A DNA stretch of 64,000 bases from NCBI GenBank assembly GCA_964401045.1, contig CAYNXB010000002.1:17944-81943 (forward strand), read 5' to 3'. Positions within the stretch are counted from its first letter, which is position 1, and each line of letters begins with the position of its first letter. A program made the position numbers and the translations under genes. This DNA comes from CAYNXB01 sp964401045. GTDB taxonomy: Bacteria > Pseudomonadota > Alphaproteobacteria > Sphingomonadales > Sphingomonadaceae. Of the stretch, positions 62,921 through 64,000 are shown in pieces. The notes below the pieces were generated by a model. That model saw only the letters and a list, made by a program, of their open reading frames with translations. It did no database searches and was not told where the DNA came from.

Positions 62921-63808
62921 GTGGAAGGTCACGGCTTAGAGAAATTCAAAGACGCTAGCCTGCTCGCCACATCTTCACGGCGTTCATGGACGTTACTTTC
63001 CGCCGAAATCCGCAGCTTCCGGGCCGGCGAGTTCGACGCCTTCACGCCTCCCAACGCCGAAATCACCCAAGTGATCGCTGACACCGGCCTTGGGACCTCT
63101 ACACGTCAATCCGGCGGCGTTCGGCAGGAGGTTGTCGCGGTGCCGGGCTCAACCTGGCTTTGCCCGGCCGGCATCCGGGAAGAGGCGACGCGTATCTCGC
63201 ACGATTTTCCGGAGGTGTTGCATGTGTATATGCCGCAGCACAGCTTCATGCAGCTTGGCGATGACGGCATCGACTGCTCCGCCCGGAATCTTCGCTACGA
63301 ATATCTGGAGTTCGACCCAATCATTCATCGCGTCACTGGGGAGATCATCAAGGAGCTAAAGAACGAAACTTCCTCGGGCGGATTGAAGATCGATGCGCTG
63401 GCCGTGGAGCTGTTTGGGGCCTTGGGGCACGATCACATGGACTCTGCGCCGTCTCGTCTGCCGCTTGCGTTTGCAAAGGGACTGCTTGATCGACAGCGGC
63501 TCGACCGCGTCCTGCAATACATCGAAGCGAACTTGGAAGACGACATCACCGTCAGCGACCTTGCAGATGCCGCTTGTTTTAGCCTGTTTCACTTCTCGAG
63601 AGCGTTTCACCTGGCGATGGGGCGACCGCCACACACCTATCTTAGCGAACGACGGCTGGATCGCGCGCGGCACCTGCTGGCCTATTCCAATGCGTCGCTC
63701 GTCGACATCTCGCTGACCTGTCGATTTTCCGGGCAGGCCAATTTCACAAAGGCTTTCAAACGGGCTACGGGTGTGAGCCCCGGCCGCTATCGTCGAGCAC
63801 ATCAGTGA
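62921..63808 (+). CDS. AraC-family transcriptional regulator
   Basis: This protein of about 295 residues has a C-terminal AraC/XylS DNA-binding domain: ITVSDLADAACFSLFHFSRAFHLAMGRPPHTYLSERRLDRA and VDISLTCRFSGQANFTKAFKRATGVSPGRYRR. The N-terminal 170 residues form a possible cupin-like effector domain. GTG at 62921 with GAGGAT upstream is preferred over TTG at 62903. Its target is not evident; the downstream part of the window is empty. Confidence 0.82.
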   Translation: MEGHGLEKFKDASLLATSSRRSWTLLSAEIRSFRAGEFDAFTPPNAEITQVIADTGLGTSTRQSGGVRQEVVAVPGSTWLCPAGIREEATRISHDFPEVLHVYMPQHSFMQLGDDGIDCSARNLRYEYLEFDPIIHRVTGEIIKELKNETSSGGLKIDALAVELFGALGHDHMDSAPSRLPLAFAKGLLDRQRLDRVLQYIEANLEDDITVSDLADAACFSLFHFSRAFHLAMGRPPHTYLSERRLDRARHLLAYSNASLVDISLTCRFSGQANFTKAFKRATGVSPGRYRRAHQ

Positions 63809-64000
63809 TGACTACTTCATCGGTATGTGACCGTCGCGATCATATCATATGTGTCGTTGCCGACACAGGTTACGCCCACATGGGGGACAAACTAAGCAAC
63901 ATCACGATCGCTAAAAGCGCGCTCTCTTATGAGCGGCTGCGATAGCGAAATCTGAAGCAAAGTAGAGCGCATGCCACTGGGCAAGGCCGCGTCGAAGACC
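63809..64000. other. Intergenic end of window
   Basis: The last 192 bases contain no coding frame of useful length. A CATATCATATG-like AT-rich patch around 63838 is the only notable feature. Confidence 0.4.

Noticed and set aside
1..64000. CRISPR array, tRNA, rRNA, prophage or origin
   Set aside because: No regularly spaced repeats, cloverleaf sequences, rRNA signatures or phage genes were noticed on reading.

Overview
The window is GC-rich DNA from an alphaproteobacterium, most likely a sphingomonad (Novosphingobium/Sphingobium-like). The evidence is two large TonB-dependent receptors next to catabolic genes, aromatic-catabolism families typical of that group (LigB-type dioxygenase, LigI-like lactonase, VanA-like Rieske oxygenase, AAHS and ACS/phthalate-permease-type transporters), and the codon use. 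No rRNA, tRNA or CRISPR array was seen.

Region 1 (1-32.6 kb) is a dense catabolic island. It has two Rieske oxygenases with a stand-alone ferredoxin, a LigB-type extradiol dioxygenase, an acyl-CoA-dehydrogenase-like flavin monooxygenase with a flavin reductase, a luciferase-like monooxygenase, an FAD dehydrogenase and an SDR-dienelactone-hydrolase fusion. It also has an MBL hydrolase, two amidohydrolases, five esterase-type genes (four exported), two AAHS-type carriers, a DHA2-type carrier, a TAXI binding protein, a TonB receptor and five DoxX-like membrane proteins. Several promoters share a 15-bp motif (about RATTG-NTATA-CAAWW) that overlaps a TATACA -10 box. A MarR-family gene at the right edge is the obvious candidate regulator. 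The gene set looks like uptake, ester hydrolysis, hydroxylation/demethylation and ring cleavage of an aromatic ester; the substrate is not identifiable from sequence.

Region 2 (32.7-40.5 kb) is bordered on both sides by decayed IS6-like elements. It holds a periplasmic sugar-oxidation module: a secreted bicupin, a 1076-residue fusion of PQQ dehydrogenase, SMP-30/gluconolactonase and cytochrome c, a lipoprotein, and a secreted aldose 1-epimerase.

Region 3 (40.7-55.5 kb) is a second catabolic island with an IclR regulator, three amidohydrolases (one LigI-like), a flavin-reductase-like protein, an MFS carrier, a CoA-transferase A subunit without its B partner, a thiolase, a TonB receptor, a serine hydrolase, a bicupin, and two pseudogenes (a serine-hydrolase paralogue and an HpcH/HpaI aldolase). 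Four near-perfect 17-bp palindromes, GTTYCG-N5-CGRAAC, lie upstream of its transcription units and are likely operators.

Region 4 (55.8-64 kb) holds an FMN reductase, an alpha/beta hydrolase, an AhpD-like protein, a secreted cupin-catalase fusion coupled to an HWE-type histidine kinase, a FixJ-like regulator, a PAS histidine kinase coupled to a single-domain receiver, and an AraC regulator.
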